Positions 21,407 to 33,177 of a stretch of DNA of 64,000 nt are shown piece after piece. The stretch is from Sycon ciliatum (lineage: Eukaryota; Porifera; Calcarea; Leucosolenida; Sycettidae): positions 17,694,428-17,758,427 of the forward strand of contig NC_088643.1 in the NCBI RefSeq assembly GCF_964019385.1, given 5' to 3'. The notes under the pieces are model-generated. The model ran no database searches and was not told where the DNA came from. It worked only from the letters and a program-made list of their open reading frames with translations. The position numbers and the translations under genes were made by a program. The number at the start of each line of letters is the position of its first letter. The stretch's first letter is position 1.

Positions 21407-23924
21407 ATGCACGACTTTTCCAACACACGTACCAACTCCAGACAGACCGCCATTGCTGATCCTACCAGAGCCAGTACTAGTGCTAGTACGACGAGCAGTA
21501 TGCCCCAGTCTCCACATCAGGAGCAGCAGCACTACGCTGACTTGCTGGATCAGTCCGAGCTGAATGACGTCATCAGCGGCTTGGTCACAGGCCAGGCACC
21601 ACAGCAGCAGCGTCTTCTGGAAGCGTGTTTCGGTCTGCCCCAGCTTACGCCGGAGCGTCTTCGACCGCGGAAATGGTAAGATCGAGAAGGAAGACAGAAA
21701 CCTTTGTTGTCAGTGGATGATGCAATGCTTGCTGTGCAATGATACCATAGCTTACCGTTGCGCCATCAATCCTCGTGCTATCGCCTATCGATCGACCCGA
21801 ATAATTATTTGCGTTCATTGTACGTCCTGCGAGTGTTGGTTGCATGCCGCATACTACTACTAGTTTCCACCCGACATGTACGTACATGTATGGGGCGTGT
21901 AGCGACACAGGGCCTGGCTGGTCATCGACACGGTGAAACGATGTGGCCACGTCGCCGATGGGGGAAAGAGGAACTTTCCCCAACGCTTGCTGGTGAAACC
22001 GGCGCATCCCGCTAGACGCAGGCCGTAAGCGGACACATTACCGGTATATCGGCACAGTGTTGCAGTGAAGAATGCATGTCGGCGTCAGTGTCCTTTCGTC
22101 AGTACACCAACGAGCGCTGTACACGACGCAATGACTTTTTGTTCGACGTGGCAAAGCGGACTGTTGTGTACGTGTGAACAGACAGTGATTGTGCAGAAAG
22201 TGTAGTGTGAACGCGAACGTGGAAGCAGTAACTAGTCGGCCATTGCTCACCTCCGTGTGTGTTACACAGTACACACACACAGTAACATTCCCACTCTGCT
22301 TCGGCTAGAGGCTGTGTGCATCGTGCGTAGCATTTCCGCAGAGTGTGTCTTTAACCAGACACTAACGGCGTTCATGTGCCTTTCTGCCTGTCCTCTTGCC
22401 AATGCCGCAGACGTGGATGCAGCTACTTTTGAACCGGAATCACAGATGACTCACGCCTCGACCAATCCCAGCCAGCAGTCGTTCGATCCTATCTCAGTCA
22501 CGGCCGCCTCAGCTAATCCATACCAGGCGGAGGGCTTGGCTGGCTGGGGTGGCTCCCTGGTCGGTTCATCAGCTCTGTCGCTAGATGTGCAGCAGCCGTT
22601 GGACAATTTCGGAAACCCCACAATGGCGCAACCGACCACACTGGCCACCTCGCCGTACGCAGCCCATCTGCAGCCACAGCAGCCAGTGCAAACCTCCGCA
22701 TCATTCCTGGAACCATTGAGTGCTGCCGCCACGACGGAGGCACCTACTCAGTTCACCTTCACCCGACCATTGCCAACGTACTGGCTAGTCTCATGCAGCT
22801 GCAGGCGTACTCCACTTCTGCCACTTCCGTCCACCAACCTCCAGTGACGTCACCCACGGGAATATCCAGCCCTGCTAGCAGTGTTGATGGAGCTGACTCA
22901 GACGTGCCGACCACCAAGACCATGGTGAGGGAGATGCTGAAAAAGCGAGGCGTCACCAGCGCGGCAGCAAATAGTAACGAGACAACGAAGGAGCCAGATG
23001 ACAGACATGTAAGTACCGTAAAAGAAACACTCTGTGCATGTATGTAATGAATTATTACAACATTATTGCAATAGGGTGGTTACTTTGCTGCATAGTGCAT
23101 ACCAAAAAAATACTTTTTGCTGTAGCAGAAGGATGTAGCCAGGAAGAAAGTACTTTGTATGTTGCCTCCTTGATGAACCCGAGCCGCCGAGCTAGATAGC
23201 GAGAGAATGGTAGCTCCGGAATTATAATAAATTTTGTTTCAACTCCATGCAATGAATTCGAGTTTTCTGTTGGGAAGGGAGAAGAGCTAAACGATTCCGT
23301 GCCTTATCAGTGGTGCGGTGATTATATTGTATACAAAATGCCACTGTCTGAGCATCGCTAAACTGCACGAAACTTACAGTTACAGCTCAACAGCTCTTTG
23401 CCTTTCGTGTGTGTATACATGTTCATGTGCAATGTAGCCATACTAACACTGATCATGCCCGCTACATGTTTGATGTCATTTTCACCTTATTCCAGGAGCA
23501 CACTCCGGAGGAAGAGGAGAGGCTTGAGAGGCGGCGCGAACGCAACAAGGACGCTGCCACCCGATGCCGACAGCGGCAGCGCGACCGCATCTCGTTCCTG
23601 GAGAAGCAAGTCGACGGCCTGGACGATACTCAGGAGAAGCTCAGGAAGGAGCATGCTGCTCTGCTGGCGGAGAGCGAGCGTCTTCGGGCAATGCTCTCCA
23701 GCCATAAGTGTGTGAAGAAGCCTAAGGACAGTAAACTAGAGAATGAATCCGATAATGGTGAAGCTGGAAAATCTAAGGCCGCCGAAATGTACGACAGTGC
23801 TGAAGCGGCCGTCGCTACTGAGTTCTACGGTGACAGACCCGGCACAGACGTGAACCTCTCTCGATCAATCTCCCTGGAAGACGACAGCAACGCGATGATT
23901 TATGACAATGACATGGAGACGTGA
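21407..23924 (+). pseudogene. bZIP gene, arm B copy with frameshifts
   Basis: Exon 1 is 21407-21675, one base shorter than in arm A (GGG reduced to GG after LVTG). This shifts the frame and makes a stop across the exon 1/2 junction. Exon 2 (about 22413-23008) has two extra bases near its start, one base missing in the FTFNP region and six missing later. Exon 3 (23496-23924) is intact and encodes the full basic region with RRRERNK and five zipper leucines. The net shift is zero by exon 3, but the upstream lesions would truncate the protein before the DNA-binding part. It could be a pseudogenised allele, or indel errors in a lower-quality contig. The splice signals are unchanged. Confidence 0.8.
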
Positions 23925-25926
23925 ATCGTATAGATCTTGAATTTCAACAAACCAGTATTCAACAGGATACCTCAAATGTCCTTGGGAGCGCCACACTGAG
24001 GCCGAAAACTCATCTTGATATCTTTACTGATATTAAAAGACAAAAATTATTTTATATAAATGCCCAGCTTGAATCCACTCATCTGGGTGCTTGGTTTGCT
24101 TAGGCTAAGCAATACCAAGAGGGAAGAGCAGCCATTTCACATGACTGCCACATTTCTATCACCTATCGCCAGCTAGCTACTCGCACTTGTGAATATTTTT
24201 TTCAAATTGCTTTGCTTGCTTTTTGTATTTTTTTAGCTTCCATCCATTAGTTTGCTTGTCTGGGTTTGTCAATTTCTGAATATGATAACACGGTACATGT
24301 ACTTAGAAGCTCAATTCTTTCTTTAAAAAAACATTTATGATAGTCTAAAGCAGCTCATTTTCCTTTCCATTATCCCTATTCCTTCTAACCCCACCGCCTA
24401 GTCAATGTGTGTGAAATCATTGCATTATCTACAATTGTAAGTCGATGCATCTTCGTGTTCGCTCCTAACGTTCCAACTTCCAGCATTATTGCGCCTGATT
24501 CCAATGTCCTGCCTGCAGCCGCGCTGTATTGATGCTAGTGGTACTACTGTATTCCGAGGTGATCGTGACTAGGCATATTCTTTTTCGTTTCCTGTTTCAA
24601 TTTAGGCAATTCCTCTTCTGCTCCATACGCTGCTGTAGGCTTACTATACTAGGAATGTGCGAAGCTGGTTCTTGAGTGTTCTGATCTGCTGCATGGGGCC
24701 TGTGTCTTCTCTCAAGTTCTGGCATCAGCGCTGATCACAATGGCCCTGCTGAGATGCATCATTGCCACTTGTCGCTTCCTTCCCAGACGTTAACATTTTG
24801 ACTTTGCATCCACTCGCCATTTTGTTGGGAATGAAACTCCAGGACAGGAAGCGCCTAAACCTATTCTTGAATCTATGCTTGGCATAATCCACGGAGCCAT
24901 GTGGTCACTTCTGTGTGTTATGTGTATGAGCAAGACATCCTCGTCTCGATCCTGTCACCTGTGCATTTTTGCTGTTGAAATTGCGCCTATGAGTCTGACT
25001 ATGTGTCTTGTTAGTCTTGTACAAAGAAATGTTGTGGAGGCTACTTTACTGATGATACCTTTCGGACAATTTTTACACAACGGGGCGTGCGCAATGCTTG
25101 GCTGACTATCTGACCACTGAAATATATTGTGTGTCGCCTTTCTTCTTGTTCTTCGATCCCCTTTCCCTGTGGTGGCTGTAAGAATCGGCAGACGGATATC
25201 TCCCAATACAAAGCCCTAGTAGTAGTTGGCGTATAGTTCCATATTGTTGTCATACTACATGTACATTTAGTACGCAGTAGTAGTGTTGTGTGTGTGGGGG
25301 AGGGGGGGGGGGGGGGTAAGCGAGTATCCTGCATGCATGCGGCCAGTGTGGCTATTTCGTGTTGGCTTATACTTCGAAGTAGGAGACAGGTTATACCTGA
25401 TTGGAGTCTGGCAGCATTCCTCAAAAGTGGTAAGACTAAGAGTTGAGTTTTCGCGTGTCGGTGCTAACTGCTAGCTGATGCAATCCCCGCCTGTTGAGTG
25501 TTGTAGACGTATCCAGCAGGCTTCGTGTGGCGCATAAGACGCCATCTGGGAGATTCAGTGTTGTTCTTGAAAGTTGACCGTGGACGTGCCGATAATGTGT
25601 CACAGATTGCGGACAGTACAATTAGTACAAGGCGTGGGACAGTTTGGGTCAGACAATCTTGCAGGTCCGCTCCAAGCGATCTGGTCTTGTTGGAAGGGAA
25701 GCTGGAGGGGAGGATGTTCACCGGCCCGCGTTGGAAGCATGGGGTGAGTCATCTGGTCACGAGGTCTATGAGTTCACCATGCGTCTCTCCAATCATATTC
25801 ATACCACGGAAAGGATGAGCCCAGGATCCAGGCCACGGGGCTATCCTGTCGTATCGTGCAGAAGTGCAATCATGTACATCTATAACCACTGAGAGAATGA
25901 GCTCCCACTCGTGCTAAAACGTAGTA
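23925..25926. other. bZIP 3' side, arm B
   Basis: Partner of 10481-12443. Contains a long G run at about 25299-25316 (the C run of arm A). Small frames here do not match those of arm A across indels. No independent gene can be supported. Confidence 0.4.
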
Positions 25927-26167
25927 CACTCATACCTCGGTTATCCGGACTTCGAAGTTACGGGCACTTCGGTCTACCGGGCACTATTTGGGCGAGTTTC
26001 AGGGGAAATATTACTACTCTTTTGTCACTTTTCGTAGAAATATTGACGTCATATGCCATATCGATGGCCTTTTCCCCATCAAGATGTATATGATTCGGAG
26101 TTACGGACATTTCAAAGTTACGGGCAGTGCAAGGTCCCGGACTGCCCGGATAAACGAGGTATGAGTG
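25927..26167. mobile_element. Mariner-like MITE, arm B only
   Basis: 241 bases with inverted ends CACTCATACCTCG, then a TTATCCGG-like extension, flanked by TA. Arm A has the empty site ACGTAGTACATG (read on this strand) with a single TA. The interior has paired GAAGTTACGGGCA motifs and no transposase. Confidence 0.8.
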
Positions 26168-26290
26168 TACACGTATTATTGGAATACATGACCTATGCAT
26201 AATACAAAGCAGAGTTGCCGTTGTAACCAGGGAGTCGTAAAATACCAGTATTTTACGACTCCCTGGTTGTAACGTTATAATGTACATGTA

Positions 26291-26399
26291 CAGTGCTGGC
26301 AACTGAAATCCGACCCCCTGCCGGCTCGGAGCAGTGCGCTCACATCGCAAAGAATGTGAACCCACCGCTCAGGGGGTCGGATTTCAGTTGCCAGCACTG
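26291..26399. mobile_element. Foldback MITE, arm B copy
   Basis: Same element as 10017-10116, here with TA on both sides (26289-26290 and 26400-26401) and a slightly longer loop. Confidence 0.7.
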
Positions 26400-26849
26400 T
26401 ACATGAACAAAGCTGCAAAATGTCGAAGCTGGAGCTACATTGTACAATGTACTTTGTACGTAGGGGAAGGGGAAACCCATGCCTTCCTACGTACAGGCAG
26501 CTTTGGATGATTCAGATTGATGACAAAGAAAGAAAGCGACGATGGTGCGGCGTGCCTGCATGCACTCGCGACGTTCGGATGGGAATCTCGAGAGCATACC
26601 GTGCATGCAGGGAGTGTAATAGTACAACTCCCTCCCTGATTCTATCTGTCCTCTGGCTCTGTGTAGATCTACGTAGTATAGTAACGATATGTTGCTGGGT
26701 CTGAGTACAGTGGCAGCCCTGGCCTAGCTGGTGCTGTCCTTGCCAGAGTCAGGGGGCACGCGATTGTTTGTCAAAAATCTAGCATCCACGTGAAAATCGT
26801 CTCTGATGTGTCGCAGCTTTTTATAAACCTTCAGCTACTAGTACTTGCG

Positions 26850-27026
26850 ATGGCTCTGACTCAGTCAGAGACTTGTACTAATCGTGTTCGACATCAGCTG
26901 GAGAAAGCACTGGGGCTGCGTGTGGAGTCTATCAGGGAGAAATCTGGAAGATCCCTGCTAATGCATGCCCGATTCGATCGCCACCACCCAGCCCATCATG
27001 AAGTGGAAACCATGGAAACGGGTTGA
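26850..27026 (+). CDS. Small conserved ORF, 58 aa, arm B (uncertain)
   Basis: Partner of 9376-9552 with the same start and stop. No recognised domain. Upstream of the ATG the frame stays open and would add a hydrophobic stretch (SQLFINLQLL), so a longer protein from an upstream exon is conceivable. Weak evidence. Confidence 0.2.
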   Translation: MALTQSETCTNRVRHQLEKALGLRVESIREKSGRSLLMHARFDRHHPAHHEVETMETG

Positions 27027-28800
27027 ACATGTTCTTGTAGTACAGTAACAGCAAGTAGAAGATGATGATGAATAACTGCGAGTGTCAGGCACGAGGCGAT
27101 CATCAGACAACTGTAAATAGTGTTATCTTATGATCCCCTCGCGCGTGCAACTCGGAGTTACAACCAAGTATTCATATCATCCTCTTCCCGTTGTTGTAAG
27201 TACATGTAGCTCTGCTCTTGGGCACGGAGCACTCTTTTGGACAACCTGGAACTTTTCTGTCTACATCATGAACATGAAAGTTAACACCAGGAAACCCCTC
27301 GACACGTGAACAGCCTTTGGGGAATCCCAATACATGTACATGTACATGTACATCTGAAAATGCAACACAACCTAGCCAGGAAATGTTCCTGTTCATTTAG
27401 ACAAACTACCACGTGATCAACTTCATACCACGTGATCTCCAACAAAAAGAATTACGTGCCCACTGTCCACTGATCTATCGAATACTAGTACTAGTACTAA
27501 TAGTCCGCAGTCCAGGGTGCAGAATTGTGACTTTTCGTTCGCCACGAAAGGGCACCAAGGTTTTACATGACCAAATGAAAGAGCAAGAGCAGGGCTTTCC
27601 AGGCATGTGTCTCTTGATTAGCTGTGTTGGGGCTTTGTTGACCAAATCGCGACAATTGTTTTTCTACGCGTTGCCATGGCAACTGGATCATGAATTTGAA
27701 TTTTGAGGCTATTGCAAGCATCATAGCGATGTTTATGAACTGTATTCGAGCCACAGAGGCTGAGGAGAGCCAGCATGCGAAATTTTACTGAATTTGGATG
27801 AAGTATAGGCATGTAGAGAGGAGAAATAGTACTGCACAGTATGACGCAACATGCGACACAGTTGTCATGTCATGTACTACCTTGCAGTGTGCACCTACAA
27901 CCACACTATCGCATAACGGATGAGTTCAAAGCAATAATACTAATAATTATACATGTATGTTCTAGAATTACATGTGACAACAAAATACACAAAGGAAACC
28001 TGATGAGACGAGTTAATTAATTACATGTATAGAGACTGATATGAGAAAACCCGTGCCAAGCACACTGGAGTCGGCCTTAGAAGGAGTGCATTTACTTCAA
28101 GTGCAAGTCAACGTAATGGTTTACAGCAATGCAGTGGCTGAAAATGCAGTGTGTGTGTCAGCACCTAAACATAAAGAAATGCGGCATCAAATTTGTTTCG
28201 AACTAGGGAAATAGTTCCGCAAAATATTAGACAATGCTGATAGTTAACCTCTGTGTATATTGCGACCCAAAGACCAGGTATGGTCAAACAAAGGGAATGA
28301 ACTATTTTTAACTGTACTTACGCAGCGGACACGACAACACCAGGGGCATACGAAGGGGTGTTTGGGGTGCCAAAGCACCCCCCCCCCCTAACCGAATTCG
28401 ATCTTGGTTTGCAGCTTGTTCAAGAAAGACCATAACGCGCGGACCATAACTCTACACATCGCACACTGTAGCCATCCCTGTTCGGACTTACGTGGGTTTA
28501 AAAAAAAATCTGAAACCAATCTACGCGTTCTTACTTGCACTTGACTATTTCATCGGATGATTGGCCATTTTGGAATGGTTAGTAAGGTACACAGTGCGGC
28601 ACGTCATCCTTATAATGTACATCATCCGCTTTGAATGTCTTGTTTTATGCCGTTATGTTCTCCACATGTTTCTCCGTAGAGCCGTTGTGTTTATCAGTGG
28701 CGTGCACCGAGTCTTGAAAGGGGGGTTTCTAGAATTGGAATTTTTTTTCTGTAGACCCACTGTATAGTTATGTATTTGTGCACATGCGCATCCCTCCAAC

Positions 28801-29070
28801 ATCCCGTCGGAGATAACGGCGAGGGCTAGGGAGGAGGGGGGGGGGGGACTCAAGATTAGGGGTGCAGGGCACCAATCAACACTGGTGCTGATGAGACGGC
28901 GAGGGCTAGGGAGCAGGGGGGGGGGGGGGAACTCAAGATTAGGGGTGCAGGGCACCAATGAACACTGGTGCTGATGAGACGGCGAGGGCTAGGGAGCAGG
29001 GGGGGGGGGGAGGACTCAAGATTAGGGGTGCAGGGCACCAATGAACACTGGTGCTGATGAGACGCGGGGC
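28801..29070 (+). repeat. G-run minisatellite, about 82-bp unit, three copies
   Basis: Each unit carries GGCGAGGGCTAGGGAG, then 9-12 consecutive G, then CTCAAGATTAGGGGTGCAGG and ACCAATGAACACTGGTGCTG. Lies inside the 4-kb insertion. The G runs could fold as G-quadruplexes. Units differ by a few bases and by run length. Confidence 0.8.
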
Positions 29071-30159
29071 TCCGACTGCTATCATCAGATCATTCCGGCA
29101 CAAACGCGTCTGAGAGGGAACCAGGTCCAGGGGTAGAAAGGACAGAAATAGGAGCAATGAGAAATGGAGGGAGGGGACGATGTTGCATGGAAATGTTGGT
29201 ACATGTATAACCAGTAGCAGGATAAAACGGGTACGGGTTGCTTTTTACATACATGTACCAGCACTTGAAAAAGTATTTGCAAAGAGGGTGCAAAAGTCAA
29301 TGTACTCATGTACATGTTTGTCATATTGAACACATACATGTAAAGGTTTGATAGGCCTAGCCGCCCAGGCTACACTACAGTCACTATGTTTATGGTACTT
29401 TGTAGTCCAGGCTTGTTCTTTTCATCAAAACACTGCTTACATTCGACGTATCTTTTCTTTCTGTTCTTATGACGAAGTTTTCGGCAATGTTCCACATGAT
29501 TTCAATAAAGAGTTATGGACCTTGCTTCGATGGACGCTCGCTGAAGAAAAGCGAAGCCCCGCGTCCTTGATTCGCGGCCGGAGCAGCGCAAGTGGATCCT
29601 GGACGCACATTTTTACGTCCTCCAGTCGACAACGTTTTTGACGAACATCTCTGCTGCGCACATGAGCGAGAACGAAAGGCTGTGGAGATCTTGATTTGAG
29701 TCAACAGTTTGGAAGGAGATATCGTCAATCATACCCTTGAACTGACTTGCATCGCGCAGGCTTGACTCAAATTTCGAGACAAAACGGATTTCTTGAATGT
29801 CATCGCCAATCCAGGAGCGAACCAGAGCTAGAGATCGATCTCTCTGTGGCTACTCTCCACTGAAGAAAGAGAGAATAATGTATTTTGAACTGCATGCAAA
29901 GCAACTCTCTCTCTCTCACTTCGAAATAAGGACAAAGTCACTGTACTGTAAGCTTCCCGTCGATCGACGCGTATGCAGGATAACCAATCCAGTACTAGTA
30001 GGCACGCTTTTCCTTTGGCAAGATTGCCCGAAAAAAGGTGGTTTCCAGACACCAAAAAACTCATACGGTGCACGCGCCTGTTTATGATAACAAAATATAC
30101 CATGTGACATTCATCCACTGTCCGTAGACGGCTCAATTTGCCGAAGGCAAAGAGCGGAA

Positions 30160-30421
30160 TACACAGACTGAAGAACGAGCAGTTGCGGTTTCGTAACTCT
30201 CAGTTTCACGAACTAAATCGATCATCAGACGAAGATTGATACTGACCCTGCCCTGAGAGTACTGATATATACCATGAATGTGGCAAGCGCAGCGGACTTA
30301 GTATTAGTAGCACTCTCAGGCCAAGGTCAGTATCAATGTTCGTCTGATCGGATTGATTCAGTTCATGAAACTCAGAGTTACGAAGCAGCAACTGCACGTT
30401 CTTCTGTCTGTGTAATAACAA
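30160..30421. repeat. Imperfect inverted repeat nested in the 4-kb insertion
   Basis: Left and right halves of about 105 bases pair with scattered mismatches. Shared pieces include GTAACTCTSAGTTTCA, CAGACGAA and TTGATACTGACC. A short spacer lies near 30265-30297. Probably a nested MITE or a damaged foldback element. Confidence 0.6.
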
Positions 30422-31507
30422 AATATATAAATATCGGCCGACATGAAAGGACCACAATGAAGGCATGCTCTTTTGTGTGGGAACGTCGAGGAAACCACCT
30501 TGATCACTATCCTGGCTACGCCCCTGAACACAGTCATCAAGTAGTTCACTGCCTACAGCAGAGAAGAAATCATCCTCCGAGGAATTCGATGAGGCAGTGA
30601 GGTCTGCAAGTGCGTCTTTTGTCTGCTTGCTACAATCCTAGCGAGAGTATCTGCATAAGTGCATGAATGCTAGCAAGACTTATGGGAGTGTACCTCTCTA
30701 GCGATCAGATTCGCTGAACTGATTGCTGCCATAATCCTTTGATCTTGTCGTGTGGCAGCAGCGTTCCGCAATTATTTCTTTTCTGCTTCCACTGTCACGA
30801 GGTGAGATGTCGCCTGCTTGGTTGTACAGCTCGCTTATTTGTTTCAGCGTGCCACAAAACAGGCATATTGTTTCTTCTGGTTCAACAACAGGGGCTCGTA
30901 GCGATTGATGAGTCCTGTCCATCGAACTGCGGACTCCTCGGATGCCGTGCAGGCTGTCAGAATATTTGGCACTTGGCATTGTGTGAATACACTTCAGAGT
31001 TCTATTCGTTTCGGGTTCCGGTACAGTCAGAGGAGATAGCACCATGTACCAGGCCGGCCAGCACTCGGCACGACGGCAGGATCTAGGAGCTCATCACTGC
31101 AGTTGGTATTGCCAAAATACGTGAAACCATGGCATAGGCGAGGCACACCCGATCGACCTAGAACCTAAATTAGTAAATACTACAGAGTAGTCTACTCGTA
31201 CCGTCCAGGAATATGTTTTTACATCTGAAGCCCACCACGTGGCACTCCAAGTGTGCGAGATTTCAAATTTGAACTTTTGAGTGGGTTTGATGCATGCTCA
31301 AACTTACGCTCCGCGAAACTTGTGCATGGATTTGCCCCGAAGAAATTCGCCTCTATCGAGAGAGCGCCCCAGATCTAGAAGCAGTTCTCGACTGTTTTGG
31401 GTACCTCAAGGGGTCCTCTTTCAGGCCCCCACATCAAACTTTGGTGCCCCGTCGTGGCGAACGGAATTTTTTTAGGGCTACATTTTGAGCACTTGGACTG
31501 CGGACTA

Positions 31508-32198
31508 TAATTATTATGCCTTGACTTTCGTTACTTGTCGGGTTGAATGCCCGGTATACATTGTACATGTCATGCCATGCAGATTACTGTACAGCGACAC
31601 ATTTTCGCGGTGTTCAAATTATTTTAGTGTTTTCATAAATCGGACTGGTTCACGATGAGAAATATTTGCGATTCTACACATGTACATGTATCTCTTCAGT
31701 CGGATCTTGTACTGTCTAGTGAGTATGCATGTATGTACATGTACTACAAAATGTAGTTGTGTCTACAATCAATGTACGGAGAGGTTTGCGGCGATTTATA
31801 TTCGCGAATGTGTGATTTTCGCGAAAATGGCGAAATTTAATCTCTAGCGAAAGTTTCTCACTTTACGGTATCCACATGTTGGGGCGCGTTGGCTTCAATG
31901 TTTCCAATCAATAGCATAGCAAGCACTTCGGAGTTACAGTATCATCAGTGAAATAATAGTTCAGAACGCTGATTGAAACATACCGCGTAGAGTAGACCTA
32001 CGCGTTGCCACTTGTCTTTGACAGCTCGGCATGAATGAACATGAAGAAGTTGAAGGGAAAGTCCCAGAACTCCAGGAGTACTTCACATCTCATGCTGGGA
32101 AGTCAGACTCATGGTTCTTGTCGACGACGCGATCAAACTGCCAAAGCTACAAAGAATACTTTACAGCGAGAGTACAATTGTAAGCTAACAGGAAACCC
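31508..32198. other. Unique DNA of arm B, no gene seen
   Basis: Partner of about 8072-8750. Contains the AT-rich GCGAAA palindromic patch (about 31790-31870) and CATG-rich stretches. No supported coding sequence. Confidence 0.4.
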
Positions 32199-32407
32199 CT
32201 AGCTCGACAGGCGAACAGCCTTTGGGAAATCCTTAACAAAATGAGTGAATTCCTCTTGATCACAGTTGTAGTCAAAATTATTACTGTTACATACTGTTAC
32301 ATAATCTCTGCATGTACCGGTACAATCATAATATTCAAGAGAATAACAAGTTTGCGGCTCCTCACAACAAACATCAAGTTCCCAGGTTTTCCCGACTACC
32401 ACTACAG
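32199..32407 (-). CDS. Possible cysteine-rich exon, arm B
   Basis: Partner of 7863-8071. The cysteine pattern is kept (WELDVCCEEP, CTGTCRDY, FDYNCDQEEF) with in-frame length differences only. Upstream the frame runs into the ribozyme repeat, so the true exon start is unclear. Confidence 0.3.
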
Positions 32408-32656
32408 TACTAGTACATGTAGTTCTGATAAATCTGGTGGTAAAGACACACCCGGCAATATGGCGGTAAACACACGCCTGCCCACACACGCTCTCTAGGC
32501 TGCAAAGTTCTGGCACAGAGCTCTCCTTCTCACCACCACCACCATCAGTTCGCGCCTGGCGCCTGGTCGATGCATGGCTGGCGGTATCCGGCATAGCAGG
32601 CTGGTACATCAAGTAGCGCATGGCACATAGATGATGACACAGCAACGACATAGCTC

Positions 32657-32700
32657 GATTGCGACGTACGTTTCGTCCCCGCTGGACTCATCAGGCAATC
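32657..32700 (-). ncRNA. Hammerhead ribozyme (minus-strand half of the dimer)
   Basis: Minus strand: helix I GATTGC, core CTGATGA, helix II GTCC/GGAC, GAAA, a short CGTACG helix III, cleavage triplet GTC, then GCAATC closing helix I with six perfect pairs. Every invariant base is present. Confidence 0.88.
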
Positions 32701-32844
32701 TTCTTCTTGGATGTCTTCATACGGAGCTTGACTCGGGAGAATGAAGTTGAAGACACCACTGCAGCTGTACTTATGGTTGATAAATATGGTGGTAAAGACT
32801 TCATTCTCCCGAGTCAAGCTCCGTATGAAGACATCCAAGAAGAA

Positions 32845-32888
32845 GATTGCCTGATGAGTCCAGCGGGGACGAAACGTACGTCGCAATC
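32845..32888 (+). ncRNA. Hammerhead ribozyme (plus-strand half of the dimer)
   Basis: Same ribozyme as 32657-32700 in the opposite orientation, with identical core, helix I (GATTGC/GCAATC) and cleavage triplet. Transcripts of either strand through the region would therefore contain one active-looking ribozyme and one antisense copy. Confidence 0.88.
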
Positions 32889-33177
32889 GAGCTATGTCGT
32901 TGCTGTGTCATCATCTATGTGCCATGCGCTACTTGATGTACCAGCCTGCTATGCCGGATACCGCCAGCCATGCATCGACCAGGCGCCAGGCGCGAACTGA
33001 TGGTGGTGGTGGTGAGAAGGAGAGCTCTGTGCCAGAACTTTGCAGCCTAGAGAGCGTGTGTGGGCAGGCGTGTGTTTACCGCCATATTGCCAGGTGTGTC
33101 TTTACCACCATATTTATCAACCATAAGTACAGCTGCAGTGGTGTCTTCAACTTCATTCTCACATGTAGTTCTGGTAA

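Larger units (their letters stand above)
27501..31507. mobile_element. 4.0-kb Harbinger-like insertion, arm B only
   Basis: Ends are TAGTCCGCAGTCCA and its exact reverse complement. Homology between the ends goes on for about 90 bases (shared CGTTCGCCACGA, then GGGCACCAA). The target TAA is duplicated (27498-27500 and 31508-31510), and arm A keeps a single TAA in AGTACTAATTATTATG on this strand. A 3-bp TWA duplication is characteristic of PIF/Harbinger. No transposase or Myb-like ORF is visible (longest frames about 115 codons), so it is non-autonomous and probably composite: it holds a G-rich minisatellite and a nested inverted repeat. Confidence 0.8.
32436..33110. mobile_element. Head-to-head dimer of a hammerhead-carrying element, arm B only
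   Basis: Arms of about 310 bases (roughly 32436-32746 and 32799-33110) are near-perfect reverse complements around a 50-base centre. Each contains one full hammerhead. The centre sequence (CTGCAGCTGTACTTATGG and its neighbours) reappears inverted at about 33115-33150. No protein is encoded; the ORFs seen are mirror images of each other. The replacement is private to arm B, so the element has probably moved recently. Structure resembles non-autonomous Penelope-derived or retrozyme units. Confidence 0.7.

Noticed and set aside
31281..31488. Two overlapping 64-aa ORFs at the right end of the 4-kb insertion
   Set aside because: They run through the inverted end of the element and have no domain; chance frames.
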